DNA from: Cladorhizidae sp. MBARI D1340-BT2
Lineage: Eukaryota; Porifera; Demospongiae; Poecilosclerida; Cladorhizidae
Length of the DNA stretch: 64,000 nucleotides
Assembly: GCA_028752905.1 (NCBI GenBank)
Contig: JAQNBH010000010.1
Coordinates: forward strand, 19,526,422-19,590,421
Reading direction: 5' to 3'
The translations under genes were made by a program, and so were the position numbers. The notes beneath the pieces were generated by a model. The model saw only the letters and a list, made by a program, of their open reading frames with translations, was not told where the DNA came from and did no database searches. Positions within the stretch are counted from its first letter, which is position 1; the number at the start of each line of letters is the position of its first letter. This document shows, piece by piece, positions 13,684 to 24,869 of the stretch.

Positions 13684-13863
13684 CATTTTCCCCCCTAACA
13701 ACAGTATCATTTAGATCCAGTGCTGGGAGAATTGCCAAGTCCTGAATCTTGCATTGAGATAGTTGCAACAAATACTTGTCATAGCACTCTCCTGGAAGAG
13801 TGCTGGAGATATCCCACTGCACCACACCATTGTCAACTCTGACACCAGATAGTCGTGAAACAT
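13684..13863 (-). CDS. Receptor exon, partial fibronectin-III-like fold
   Basis: This 180-bp phase 1-1 exon lies between a CTTTTAG acceptor and a G|GTAATT donor. Its peptide (VSRLSGVRVDNGVVQWDI, then CYDKYLLQLSQC) has the A-B-C strand pattern of a fibronectin type III module. That includes the W of strand B and Y-x-L in strand C. At about 60 residues it stops before strands F and G, so either a following exon completes it or the module is shortened. It is preceded by another fibronectin-like exon in compatible phase. Confidence 0.55.
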
Positions 13864-14551
13864 CTAAAAGAAACAAAAATCATCACAATGAAATAATGTT
13901 ATGATTGGATAAGATTTCTAGCTCAATATATATTTCTCTGCAGATATATTAGGAGTGTTTTCAAGCTGGTTGGCATCCAGTGGCCTATAAAAACACATAC
14001 ACACACACATAACACACCCAGACAGAGAGATATAGATATATATTATGGAAACTTTCGATGCCCGTCGTAAATTTCAGCATTACAGAAAGTGCCATGCTCC
14101 TCTAATATAAACTAGAGTTAGAGGCAGCATTCTTGGAAACTGCTTGCATTATGTGGACTCAAACTTAGCCAGCAGAGAACATGAACAATGCATCTGTGCT
14201 ATGTTACTTGCAAGTTTTCGTCAGGAATGAAAAAATATGCTAGTATAGGTATATCTCTAAAGATAAAGGCTAAAGATTGCAAGTGCCGTATTGTTTTTAA
14301 TGATAGTAGCTACCAGTGAGCATCAGCCACATTATCTCTTGTCCCACACCAAAAACAAAAACAACAACACACACATAGATAAGCTTCTATGATACAAGAA
14401 CACCTGGATGAATCTCATTAGAGGTTCACTAACTCCACTCGAGTTATTGATGTGAACTATGCCTTTTCCTGTGTACATGTGTGCATGTGTATAGTTCCAG
14501 GTATATTACAGTATTAATATCATGAAGAAACTTAGATATGCAACTATGTAC

Positions 14552-14839
14552 CTGAGAAATCAACCTCTCCTGTAACAGAGCCACTGCTACTGCTATTCAT
14601 CTCCATTGTCACTGCAACAGCTGTGAAGCTGTACATTTTCTTGCAAAGATTCAAGTCTCCAACACTTGTAGTTCCACTAGAGCTGACAGGTACAGTGAAC
14701 ATTGTTTTTCCATTCTCAGTAATAGTGAGGGAATATTGTAGGACACAGCGAGTATAGGGACCAGAAATTGTCAGCACCAGATTGAATGACTGGAAATCAC
14801 CACTTGCAGTGGCATTTATACTTGGAGCAGGTGGAGTAC
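14552..14839 (-). CDS. Receptor exon, fibronectin type III domain
   Basis: The exon is 288 bp (96 codons), phase 1-1, bounded by TGCTAG acceptor and TCAG|GTACAT donor. The module opens with TPPAPSINATASGDF (proline-rich A strand), continues with VLQYSLTITENGKTMF, and ends MYSFTAVAVTMEMNSSSSG. The last part is the F-strand Y-x-F-x-V-x-A pattern plus the Ser-rich F-G loop seen in fibronectin III repeats. Length and phase match the classic one-exon-one-module arrangement of extracellular proteins. It probably acts in ligand binding or spacing outside the cell; the ligand is unknown. Several N-x-S/T sequons suggest glycosylation. Confidence 0.65.
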
Positions 14840-15151
14840 CTAGCATGCAAGATTACATTGAAAATTACATTGACAGCTTAACATCTAGCAGTTGTGCACA
14901 GTATGTGCTACACCTATCAGTCAACTAGCGTATAACATTGAATAACATGATGTACCACTTTACCCAATCAGAGGGACATTTCCTAAATACAGAGTTACAC
15001 ATCTTGCACAGTACCAGAGTTCTTCCAGCCACTATTGGAAGAGGGATCAGATAGCACTAGGCAAAGGCACGATCTGATACAACTTAATTTCAATGAAGAG
15101 AAGGCTAAAACTAAGACAAAAATTGATGGACAATATATTTAATAATCCAGA

Positions 15152-15445
15152 ATGGTCCAAGTTACTTGGGGAAGTTCAGATGTGGTAATTGATGGTTGGA
15201 TAACCCACAAATATCTTGTAAGGTTAAGATTTCTTAAGAAATCCAGGACAGATAAAGAAGTATCTAGAGAGTTGATATACATCCTATCGACAGTGCTTGG
15301 TTTCCAATCACATTTAGTTCCTGTAGCCATGAGGCCTCAAGTAACTGTTAGCATGATCACCATGAATACCGTAAGTTATATTCACTCTTCAGTTGTTGAG
15401 TTTTTAATATGTTGGATAGCATCGGTAAAGTTTAACCCAACCTAA
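15152..15445 (+). pseudogene. Decayed transposase fragment (hAT-like)
   Basis: An open plus-strand segment carries LVRLRFLKKSRTDKEVSREL then ILSTVLGFQSHLVPVAM and SVVEFLICWIASV. This resembles a transposase family, common in cnidarian and sponge genomes, with the pattern LVRLQLLAKS, TGEEVARELI, AAMRDRAS, FSHTLD. The catalytic core beyond it is not readable. The fragment lies in the intron between the Ig-like and fibronectin exons of the minus-strand receptor. Family placement is from memory of motif patterns. Confidence 0.45.
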
Positions 15446-15947
15446 TCTTGGGTGATTGGTTTCTGCACTCTGGTATCTCTTTTCTCTCAGATACTCAAGC
15501 TAAAAATATTGTGAAAGCAGCAGATCGGAGGATCTATGACTTCTTCTAGCAATACATGATGGTGTAGGTGTGATGTGGTTCATCAACTTCTTCAACAGTT
15601 TTTCTGACATTGAGTTGCTTTCTGAACACCAACACAGGTTTGTAGTGCAGCAAATCACTCAAAGTTACTTGGGATCTTTTCTGAGGCACATTGATGTAGC
15701 GTACTAGAGGTTGACACTGCTGCAGTCATTATTGTTTGGGCACACTTCATACAATTTATATGTCCACTATTTATAGGTGTCTACCATTCTTAATTAGGTA
15801 ATTCTGAGTCATTAATTACTACTTATGGATACCCTGATTGGAAGTTACCATGAACATTTCTTCCCTCTAACATTCCAGCATGACTGGATCCAGTACAGTC
15901 TACTGTGTAATAACTTAGTGCCTCATACAATACCTCAGACTAGCAGC

Positions 15948-16310
15948 TTAGGGCCACATGCCCAGGAATGCCACAGTATCTGGTGCACCTACTCCCACAA
16001 CCCTGAGCTTATGGCTTCCATCAAATAACCCATCAATGCTGAGACCGAGTGAAAAGTCTGAGGCAAGGGACATCATTGGAGTGGCTGTAACATGATCTGA
16101 ACATTCAGTGTATAAACCCTGGTGACTATCTATAGCACTACTTTCCTGACAACGCAAAAGGCTAGCACTCTCACAACACTGGAAACACCCAATGCTAGCA
16201 CTTGCTGTAAAGGCTTTAACTGTGCTGTCCTCCTCTGAACCTGAGTGGGACTCTGATTCGCAGAATGTCAGCCGTGCGGGATCTAGCAGGTGCCATCGAG
16301 GGGGAGGTTG
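15948..16310 (-). pseudogene. Second copy of unidentified dispersed ORF family
   Basis: The minus-strand frame reads PPPRWHLLDPARLTFCESES near 16300, then SHSGSEEDSTV, then a Cys-containing stretch (GCFQCCES), and stays open to a stop at 15948. The first part matches the plus-strand peptide at 8515-8677. Function unknown. No splice structure fits it to the receptor, and the repeat nature argues for a mobile origin. Confidence 0.4.
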
Positions 16311-16839
16311 GAGTGGGGGGAGTGGGGGAAAGTGTGTTCCCCTTCTAAAGTTAATCTAATTTAAACTTTGGTTTAAATAGCCAATTGTAATAAAAACATA
16401 AAGTAGAGAAATCTCTGAAAAAAAATCACACAAGTTTGAACTTATTTCCCTTGCAACTATTTCTTTAAGAGATTCAACTGGTTCCCCAGTTGTTTTAAAG
16501 GGATATGGGCATGTCATCAGTGGAGTAGAGGCAATAAACCATGATGGTCTGTGGTCATTGGTCTTACATTCATTACTGTGTTTTTAGGTACAGGGGTTTA
16601 CACAGCACGAGACATAATTATTATTTTCATGAATTTCTCAATAATGAACTTGAAATTTAATCTCTCGACATTTTGAGTAGATGCTCTAACCTTCATCAGT
16701 AATAACGAAAGCCCCTGATCTTATTCCCTAGATCATCTAGTTTACATATACAAGAGCAGAACAGTATCATGCTACTAATAGGATTGACATACATATTCTA
16801 CAATTATACTGAGGCCTAACAGCTCATATTATAATAGTG

Positions 16840-17010
16840 AATAATATAATATTCATTATAATTATATTTCATTGACTAAATAACAGCTTTGCAGTGCTGG
16901 ATCGAGGCTCATATATTAGTGAATATAATATTCTTGATATATTGACTAAGTAACTGCTGTGCAGTGCTGCTGGATCAAGGGGGAGGGGGGGGGGGGGGGT
17001 TCAGGGGCTT
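16840..17010. repeat. Short tandem duplication plus G-run at possible hAT left end
   Basis: Two copies about 70 bp apart share AATATAATATTC, ATTGACTAA and GCAGTGCTG..GGATC; the second runs into a long G tract. GCAGTGCTGGATC resembles the inverse of GGATCCGGCCCTG at 19520-19532 and may be the left end of the hAT element that follows. No matching 8-bp target duplication was found. Confidence 0.4.
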
Positions 17011-17545
17011 CGAACACCCCCTTTTAACAAAATACTGCATGCCCAGAGTGTTATACTCCTTTTCATAACTGATGAATGCCACACTCATTAAAAAACATAC
17101 ACTAATTATTAAGTTATGACAAGCACTTCGACTTGTAAATGATGTGTTTATTCATTGACTTTGTACATAGTTATTTAGTCAACAATTCATAATTAACAGT
17201 ACTGGCAAGTTTTACAGCCTGCCTCAGTTTGATTGAGCATGTCCCAAAGAAAGAAAGAACTTTCTAGAAGCACAAAATGATGCATGAACCTCACTACAAT
17301 GTTTAAAAGGTTAGTTGCTTTATGTATTGTAGAATTAGCTTGTTTTTCCCCACAAGATCTCTAGAATCTGACAAGCAGCAATCTTCAAAGAGGTCCTGTG
17401 AGTGTCTTATCCCAGAAATTTCACCACCATCTTTAGATGAGCTATCTTCGGTAAGCCAGCTTGAAGTAACAAGTGTTACAGTAGTGCGCTGGTAGAACCT
17501 GCTCCACATCAGACATCAGACAGTCAATCAACTACTGGTAATCTA

Positions 17546-18990
17546 ATGTCTGTACGTGTAATATGTCCTTCCATTGGACAGAGAGACCTGGGAGCCATTG
17601 TACATGCTGCGCGTAACTCCTTAGATCAACTGAGGCATATATCTGGGGAAATGAAAGTTGCTAAAAAGCTGCAATATCTTGTCAGTCATTTTAAGCCAGC
17701 TTCAACTGTATTCTTCATTCTCATCCAGTAATCAAACAAGACAGATGCTGGAATGCTTCCTTCAGCAACAATTGAGAAATTCCAATGGCTTTCATATCGT
17801 AATGAGCTAGAAGGTGGTCTTTGACATTACTGTATTCTTTTTCCTGAACGTCCAAACAGGGGTGGTAGTCATGGATCAAATCCAGGTGTTTTATTGCTTG
17901 CATCTCTCAAAAGCCATATATAAAGGCACTTGGTAGGGATGGTCTATTTCTCACGAGAGGAGTTCAATGCACAATCTTGCAACAGAAAAAGCTGTTTAAA
18001 ATTTTTAAACCCTGGATGCAAGGATTGACAACAGGCTTATGAAACAGCAATCTGAACAAGAACAAAAAAATAAAGAAGTTCAACGTCAAATTGTTCTTAC
18101 TGTTGACTTCTTGGCAGATCAAGGCTTACCTTTCAGGAGAAATAAGGAGGATAGTGAATTTTGCTGATGAGAGTGTCAATAGATGAAACTTCATTACTAT
18201 ACTGCAGCTTTTGGCGAAAGGGAACACTTGTCCTCAGGATCACCTCTTATTACCCACACTTTATACGAGAAAAACAATACAAAATGACATAATTATATGC
18301 TTGTAAGGTGAGGGAACACCTAACCAAACAGACTATAGATAAGAACTTGCCCTGCAGTCTTATTGCTGATGAGGTCACTTATTCTCATGCTAACCAAGAA
18401 ATTATCTCAGTGTGTTTTTAAGATTTGTGGATTTAACTTCTTTAAAAAATCCTCACATCAGGGAATGTCTCATCAATTTTCTGTTTTTAAGAGAGCCAAT
18501 GCTCCAACTATAAAGTGGGCAGTGACTCAAGCACAGCATCACCTGAAGACGCCATGCTCTATTGGGAAAAAGATCTTCCTTTCCCCAGATCTTTAATAAA
18601 CGAGCTTAGAAGATGGCAAGTTATATGGAAAATTCAAAAAGTCAGTCCCACCTGGCTGAAAGACAAAGAGAGTGCAATAGCCAAATTCCAGATACTTTCC
18701 TTCTGGCACTTGCATCTTGTGATATTGATTCATTTCCAAATATTCACCAGTGACTTGTAATAGCATCCACATTACCTATTACAAGTGCTGAAGCAGAGCA
18801 TTCTTTTTCCTTACTGAGGAGGATTAAAACATACTTGCGATTTACTATGGCCGAGGAGCACCTGGCTGATCTTGGAGTGATTGCCATGGCACTATAGTGA
18901 GAAAATTTCTATAGATGATATCTGCCTTGCTTTTATTCAAGCACATCCACGAAGACTCTTTCAACCTTCACTTTTTACTGTCTAACTCAT
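17546..18990 (+). pseudogene. Second decayed hAT (ZMYM1-like) transposase
   Basis: Segments appear in the order expected for a ZMYM1/DUF4371-type hAT protein. An N-terminal region (IGQRDLGAIVHAARNSLDQL) comes first. A TTF-type finger region follows (KFQWLSYRNELEGG and HYCILFPE), then VLTVDFLADQGLPFRRN near 18110 and TIQNDIIICL. LIADEVTYSHANQEIISVCF lies near 18370. A C-terminal dimerisation domain is at 18780-18895 (ITSAEAEHSFSLLRRIKTYL, TMAEEHLADLGVIAMAL), and HPRRLF lies near 18950. Stops and frameshifts are many. The central RNase H-like core is mostly missing or unreadable. The possible right terminus is GGATCCGGCCCTG at 19520-19532. It lies inside an intron of the minus-strand receptor. 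Confidence 0.65.
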
Positions 18991-20838
18991 ATTTACTGTA
19001 TACGATTGATTTGTCTGGTGTAAATTATATTAAAGGGCTGTAATAACTCTTTAATATCCCTGGGAGCAATAATCTTGATAGAGGTCTTGTTCTGATAAAC
19101 CTACATGATAATTATCCAGTCTTGTCAATTATCATATCCATTTATATGTGTATGTGTATGGTAGAGTGTATCATTAAGCAGTGTTTCTTTCACAAATATG
19201 GGGATGGGGGAAAACTGTGCAGAAAAGGAGGGAGGGGGAAAACCCACTGAGAAGAGGAGGAAAACGCAGAGTTAAAAAGGGAGGGGGGTAAAGTTGAGTT
19301 AGTTAGATGGGCAACTCTAAAATCTAGCCATTCTTGTAGGTGTTTAATTACTTGTTCAATTTCCAATTTATTCATCACATGCAATCAAAGTCATTTCCAA
19401 GGGATAGTGATGAAGTTTAAAAAAGGGGTAGAACAGTTTCGAATGGTGGGAGGGCAAATGGCCCCCTAGCCCTTCTTGAAGAAACATCAATCAATGAACC
19501 TCTTATTTTTTTAATTTTTGGATCCGGCCCTGCTGTGTACTGTTAACAATGATAATTCTGGAAGATCATAAACACCGAGAGAGGGGAAAAAGGAGATCTG
19601 TATATAGGTGAAAAGTTCGGGCCAAGTATAATTTCTCCTAGGTCCACAGCACCATGTCCCAAAGCCCAAAACAGCCTACTGTGAGATACCACTCACTTTT
19701 TGCATGCTTCACTAAGCTTTGCCTTGTTAGAGTCATACGAGGCAAGTTGATGCATGTTGCTAGGCTATTTAAGGCAGAGTGAACATGCTACATATTGCCC
19801 ACTAACTGTAACATCTGTAGGGAAATTTCAACTTCGTTTTTTTCCCCCCAAGGCTAGACTTCTTGTGCTGGTTTGAGTTGTTAGGAACACTCTCATATGA
19901 CATCTATGTTTTGTCTGGTCCCACTCTTGAGATGGAAACTGCTACATTGTTTTACCAATCACACTGACTCACATAAGTAAAATAAGATTCTTTTGCATTG
20001 TAAATCAAATTTTGAACTGTAATAATGCAATGGTAAGTGTATCAGCTGGTATGATTTATATTTTGAGCTGTTATGCTTAAACACTCTAAGAAGAACACTA
20101 GGTATTATATGCAGGATATAATACCAAGACATGTTTTCACCCTTCTCAAAACATTTTTTTCTCTGCAATATTGCTTGGCGATTCACAGGTCCCCCCTGTT
20201 ATAGAAACATTTTGACGAATCACTCTTGAATTGCTCGGTAATTAGACAAAGTTGCAGAAGTGGAACTATACATCTGTGTAAGAGGAATCATTTTCATTGA
20301 TAGGAATTAATATTATGAAGTGGAATATTAAGTGGAAATGAAGCCTCTGTTGTGAGCCTAGTGGGGGGATTCCCATTAAGTATTAGAATTGCAAACCTAG
20401 AAATATACCAGTTACTTATATACTGCTGTGGTTTGTAGCTAAATCTTATCATTGCTGAGCTTCAGAATTTCCCCCTAAGCAGATATAGGACATAGCTATA
20501 GAGAGAATGTACTGTCGATTTGGTTGTGTAAGTTGCCTTTGGCTTGATATTGCATTTTACAAGTCATGATTATAAAAAAATCTTCCCGGTAGTGCAGGGT
20601 TTCATAATGGGTGTGTGTGTGTGTGTGGCTGCACCTTGGAACCTTTTCACCAATGCCCACTTAGATTCTTCCATTTAACTATGATTCTTCATAAAGGTAA
20701 TTTAGAAACATCTAAAAGTAATGATGAAACCAAATTAGGTAAAACATGAAACAGTTTCTCAGCTAACTCTCAAAATGACTGGCCAAAGATTAAGTGGTGG
20801 TTTACATAATAAACTGTAAGTACACCAGCTTGTCTTAC
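18991..20838. other. Receptor intron sequence, no exon recognised
   Basis: The interval contains purine-rich tracts (19200-19300), the likely hAT right end near 19532 and a (GT)n run at 20610-20628. I see no splice-bounded open segment resembling an Ig or fibronectin module. Confidence 0.4.
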
Positions 20839-21183
20839 CTAAAACAGTTGCTGTAGCAGTCTGTTTTACACCTCTCTCAGAGAAACTACCCATACAGGAA
20901 ATGTTGACTCCATTGAAGCCAGAATAAGCCACCACTGAGACAGAGGTTATTATTGATGTACTAGGTTGGGGCAGTACTTGTACCAGTGTGAATCTATTCT
21001 CAGGTCCTATCATAGAAGGCAATATACTGGAACCACTTATTATATACAGCCCGATGCCCCCGATACTCCAGAAATGAGCAATTGATAATATTGCACATGA
21101 GAAGGTAACATTGTCTCCAACACAAAATCCTACTGCAGTATAATTAGCACCATTCACAAGAACCTCCAAAGGAACCGTCCAAC
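20839..21183 (-). CDS. Receptor exon, Ig-like domain
   Basis: A TGTTAG acceptor and a TTAG|GTAAGA donor bound a 345-bp open phase 1-1 exon of 115 codons. The peptide has the Ig-like pattern. VGDNVTFSC supplies the B-strand cysteine and HFWSI the C-strand tryptophan. The later GFNGVNISCMG supplies the F-strand cysteine, without the usual DxGxYxC. The frame joins the signal-peptide exon at 22497-22545 through a shared TGT codon. The domain lies directly after the predicted cleavage site, so it would be the outermost module. It is a divergent Ig fold; a CUB-like or other beta-sandwich is less likely. Confidence 0.65.
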
Positions 21184-21269
21184 CTAACACAATAGCAACA
21201 TTATAAATAACAGCAATCAACAAACAATATTAATCACTATACTAATGTAGACCAGCAAGCCATTGAGAC

Positions 21270-22450
21270 AATAGCAACCAAAATCAGCCATAGTAAGAGA
21301 TTTAGCAAACAGCATATCTATTAGAAGACATAAAAAATATAGGAAGACATAGAAAATGGCATTAGCTATAGGAAGGATTTAGATACAAGCATTTTCTATA
21401 GGAGGCATTATTAAACAGCATTACCTGTATGTAGAGATTAGAAAACAGAATTTATTAGAAGAAGGCACTGGAAAGAAGCATTAGCTTTAGGACGACATTA
21501 CGAGCTAGCATTAGCTAAAGAAAAAACTTGTAACCACTAATACTGGTTGCTATTCTCTTCTTCGTACAGATAAAGCTGGTTGAGGGTCTACCTATATCTA
21601 ATGCTGGTTGCTAATGTCTTCCTATAGCTAATACTGATTTCTAATATCCTCCTCTAGTAGCTAATTGTCTTCCTATAGCCAATGATTTTAATTTGCTGTA
21701 GCTAATGTTAATTGCTTGTGTCTTCCTGTAACTAATGTTTTATGTTAGTGTCTTCATATTGGTAATACTGGTTTCCAAATCTTCCTATAATTAATAGTGT
21801 CTTTCTCTAACTAAAGCTATTTTCCTATAACTTGCCTGTCTCTTGCTATACTTAATAGTGCTAATGCTGTAAACTATTGTCTTCCTATAACTAAAGCTGG
21901 TTGCTAATGCTTCCTATATCATACTGCTTACAAATGTCTTCGAATAACCAATGCTGGTTGCTAGAGTTTTCATATAGATAACCTCGTTTTAGGGTCTCCC
22001 TATAGCTAATTCTGGCTACTAGTATCTTCCTCTAACTAATTTTAGTTGTTAATGTCTTCCTATAGTTATTCTGGTTGGTAATGTCTTTTTATAGCTCATG
22101 TTGTTTACTGGAGTATTTCTATGGAAAATGCTAGTTATTGTGTCTTCTTCTGGTTTGCTAATTTTTTGAACAGCTAATACTCCTTGGTTATGTCTTCCAA
22201 TAGCTAATGTTGGATGCTAAAAATTTCCTATTAGTTATAGGAGGATACCCACAAACAGTATTAGCTTTAGAAGGACACAGCATCCAGCATTAGGTATGTA
22301 AGATAATAACAACCAGCTTTATCTATGGGAAGATATTAGCACGTGCATTAGCTATAGGAAAACATTAGCAGACAATAGCAATCAGCATTAGCCATATGAT
22401 ATCATTAGAAACCTGCATTGGCTATAGGTAACCTTCATAGCTATAGCTAG
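21270..22450. repeat. Degenerate minisatellite (about 30 bp) with orientation switches
   Basis: Units resembling TCTTCCTATAGCTAATGCTGGTTGCTAATG repeat, with heavy divergence, from about 21540 to 22220. On both sides (about 21280-21530 and 22230-22445) the same unit runs in the opposite orientation (ATTAGCTATAGGAAGACATTAGC). The array lies inside intron 1 of the receptor and could fold as long imperfect hairpins in the transcript. Confidence 0.8.
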
Positions 22451-22496
22451 AAACAGCAAGACTGCTACTTGGTTGTCCAGCAATATAAAAACTTAC

Positions 22497-22545
22497 ATTG
22501 ATTAACAAGGACAAGGAGAACAGCAGGCACCATCAAAGCAGCCAT
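22497..22545 (-). CDS. Receptor first coding exon, signal peptide
   Basis: The ATG at 22545 opens MAALMVPAVLLVLVNQ, a short hydrophobic secretion signal. A perfect donor T|GTAAGT follows after 49 bp, in phase 1. The Ig-like exon at 21183 begins in phase 1, completing a TGT (Cys) codon, so the two join cleanly. The exon is too short to appear in ORF lists. The start is chosen as the only ATG in frame with a hydrophobic core directly before a consensus donor. No promoter element was recognised upstream. Confidence 0.6.
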
Positions 22546-24212
22546 TATTCTGCATGCATATACACAATTATAAAATAAAATGCATCCATATAAGGTACAT
22601 ATCATGTCAACTTTTAATCAAGGAAAATGGTCTGGTTGGTTTACTAGGGAAATGTTAGCAATATAATTTGGCTTCGTTTAAAAATCAAACCACTGACCCT
22701 ATTCCTACCAAACTCACATGATCTGTTAAAATACATGGAGAGATCAAGTTTGCACATGAATCCGGTGAATGGCTCTTTGAAGAAAAAAAAATAGCCACAA
22801 ATTTAGGTCGACTTATAATGCCTCAGTGGATCTCCATGGCAGTAGATATCATACATATAAAGCTGATGTGTCTGTGATAATATTTGTCCAGAGACAAATC
22901 CAACCATTTTAAGCTACCAAACTTAAACTTTGCCAAAGCTGTACTTCAACACTTGGAATAGTTGCATTGCCCAACAAGCAGCAAAATCTTCCCTTGAAGA
23001 GGTGTGTAATTTAACAATTTAGACACTCAGTCATTTTGTTGTTGACAAATGCAGAAGTGTCTGAGGCCATTTTGTTGGTGACAAATGCATAAGCATCTGA
23101 GGCCACCAGTGCTTTCCAGCGACTCTTCCTTTCCAGTTAATGCTGATGCAGTTTCCCACTGTAACTGCTCATCTCCATAAATAAAGGCAAAGCAAAAACT
23201 ATTCAAGCGAGCTACAATATTTATTGATTCAAGTTGCCCGAAACAGTCGGACTAGCGAATATAATTATTGACTATGCAAATAATGAGAGGGTGTCTCACA
23301 ATATCATGCTGTGTCTATGATAATTCCATTTCAAAGTTCTTCGGCATGAAGAGGGAGATGTTTTCTAACCATGGATTCTCTGAGCCTCTCAACCTCCACC
23401 ACCAACTCACCACACCCACACACTCCACCATGAACACAGACGATACAATCTGCGCAAACCCCAGGAAAAGCCAAGTTTCTCTGCTAGTAACCAGACAAAA
23501 TTAAGTAGCAATATTCAGAAATGCAATTTCTCTAGCAACAATAGCAACAATAGCTTACAGTGGACCATTGTTGTGATTATGAGTATGTGGGCAACTATAT
23601 AGAGAAACACCATATTATGTGTAATATAGCTAATCACACCCAAATCTTTTTTCAAGAAAATAAAAGAAATAGTTTGCCAGAGAGTTAGCCTGGTGTTATT
23701 GATATGCATAGTTATCAATCCAAGTTCCTCAAGTTAGCCCTCCAAGGAAGTCTGAGATGCTGTACCAGTGAGTATAACATTCACTATCTTAATATAAGCT
23801 TATTTAACCTAGTTACTCTACTACATAATGCATTATCAAACTATCTTCTCCATACCTAGTAGACTATTCAGCAAAAACCAAAACGAATTATGTTGTCATT
23901 GATATTATACTCAAGGGCGGATCTAGGATTTTGAGAAGCGTTTGGGATAGAGGTGGGGAAGAGGTTATCTCCTCCAGTAAAAAATTTGTATAAAAGTAAA
24001 GGTGCAACAAAACCTGCCAAAACTGACTTGGAAGCACATTAAGTTATAGTAATGTTTCAAGTTGATTGCAAAAGAGGAGAAACTCAACATAGTAAAATTT
24101 ATAGTCAAGTCTCAAAATGTTTGTCAGTTGCAACCCAAATTCATCTAGATGTACCATAACCCCCAAACTCTCTGTTATTGATCTCCTATTTTTTTAAATT
24201 GATTTTTGTTTG
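22546..24212. other. Upstream/intergenic region, no gene recognised
   Basis: No convincing coding exon. Near 23914, GGGCGGATCTAGGATTTT resembles a hAT-type terminal sequence, but no partner end was found. A partial tandem repeat containing TTTTGTTGGTGACAAATGCA occurs at 23030-23105. Confidence 0.35.
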
Positions 24213-24480
24213 ACTATTGATTTTTTATGCAGAAATTATTTATTTATTTATTTTATTTTATTTATTTATTATTTTTATTATTTATTTATCATCATTTATT
24301 TATCATCATTTTTATTTATTTATCATCACTATTATATTTATTATTACTTTTAATTATTATTTTATTAAGTTTTATTTAATATTAATATATTTTATTAATA
24401 TATATATTCCCCATTTATCCCATTAATATACATATATTTTTTCCCCCCCATTAATATATATATATATATATATTATATAA
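24213..24480. repeat. (ATTT)n/(AT)n low-complexity block
   Basis: Almost pure A/T sequence built from TTTATT and TTATTA units ends in a (TA)n run. The open frame across it encodes only Ile/Tyr/Phe strings and is not a gene. Confidence 0.9.
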
Positions 24481-24869
24481 TTATTATCGTATTCCATTTA
24501 CACCTAATTAACTCATGTGTGTTATGTAAAAAAAGTACGATATACATTTTACATTAGAAGTAACAACATTCCAAAAACAAATAAATAAATAAATTAACAA
24601 ATGAAAGCAAACAATCCAAGGTAAAATCTACCATATAGCCACAGCATTGCGCCACTGAATTTGATGGCCACCAGATGCAGAAGAAGGGACAGTGACCTGG
24701 GCTATGGCAACTTGTCCGCACATTTGTAAAGGTCAGTGATAAAGACAGCAGCTAGAGGGCTGAAAATTGCTGATGTTTCAATGGCCAGAGAATAGATGGA
24801 CAGAGTTTAACCCTTGATACTTAGTCCTTTTGTGGTACTTAGCTTCGGTAGCCATACTGCCTACCTGAA

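Noticed and set aside
24217..24426. 69-codon hydrophobic frame resembling a membrane peptide
   Set aside because: It is produced entirely by (ATTT)n repeats.
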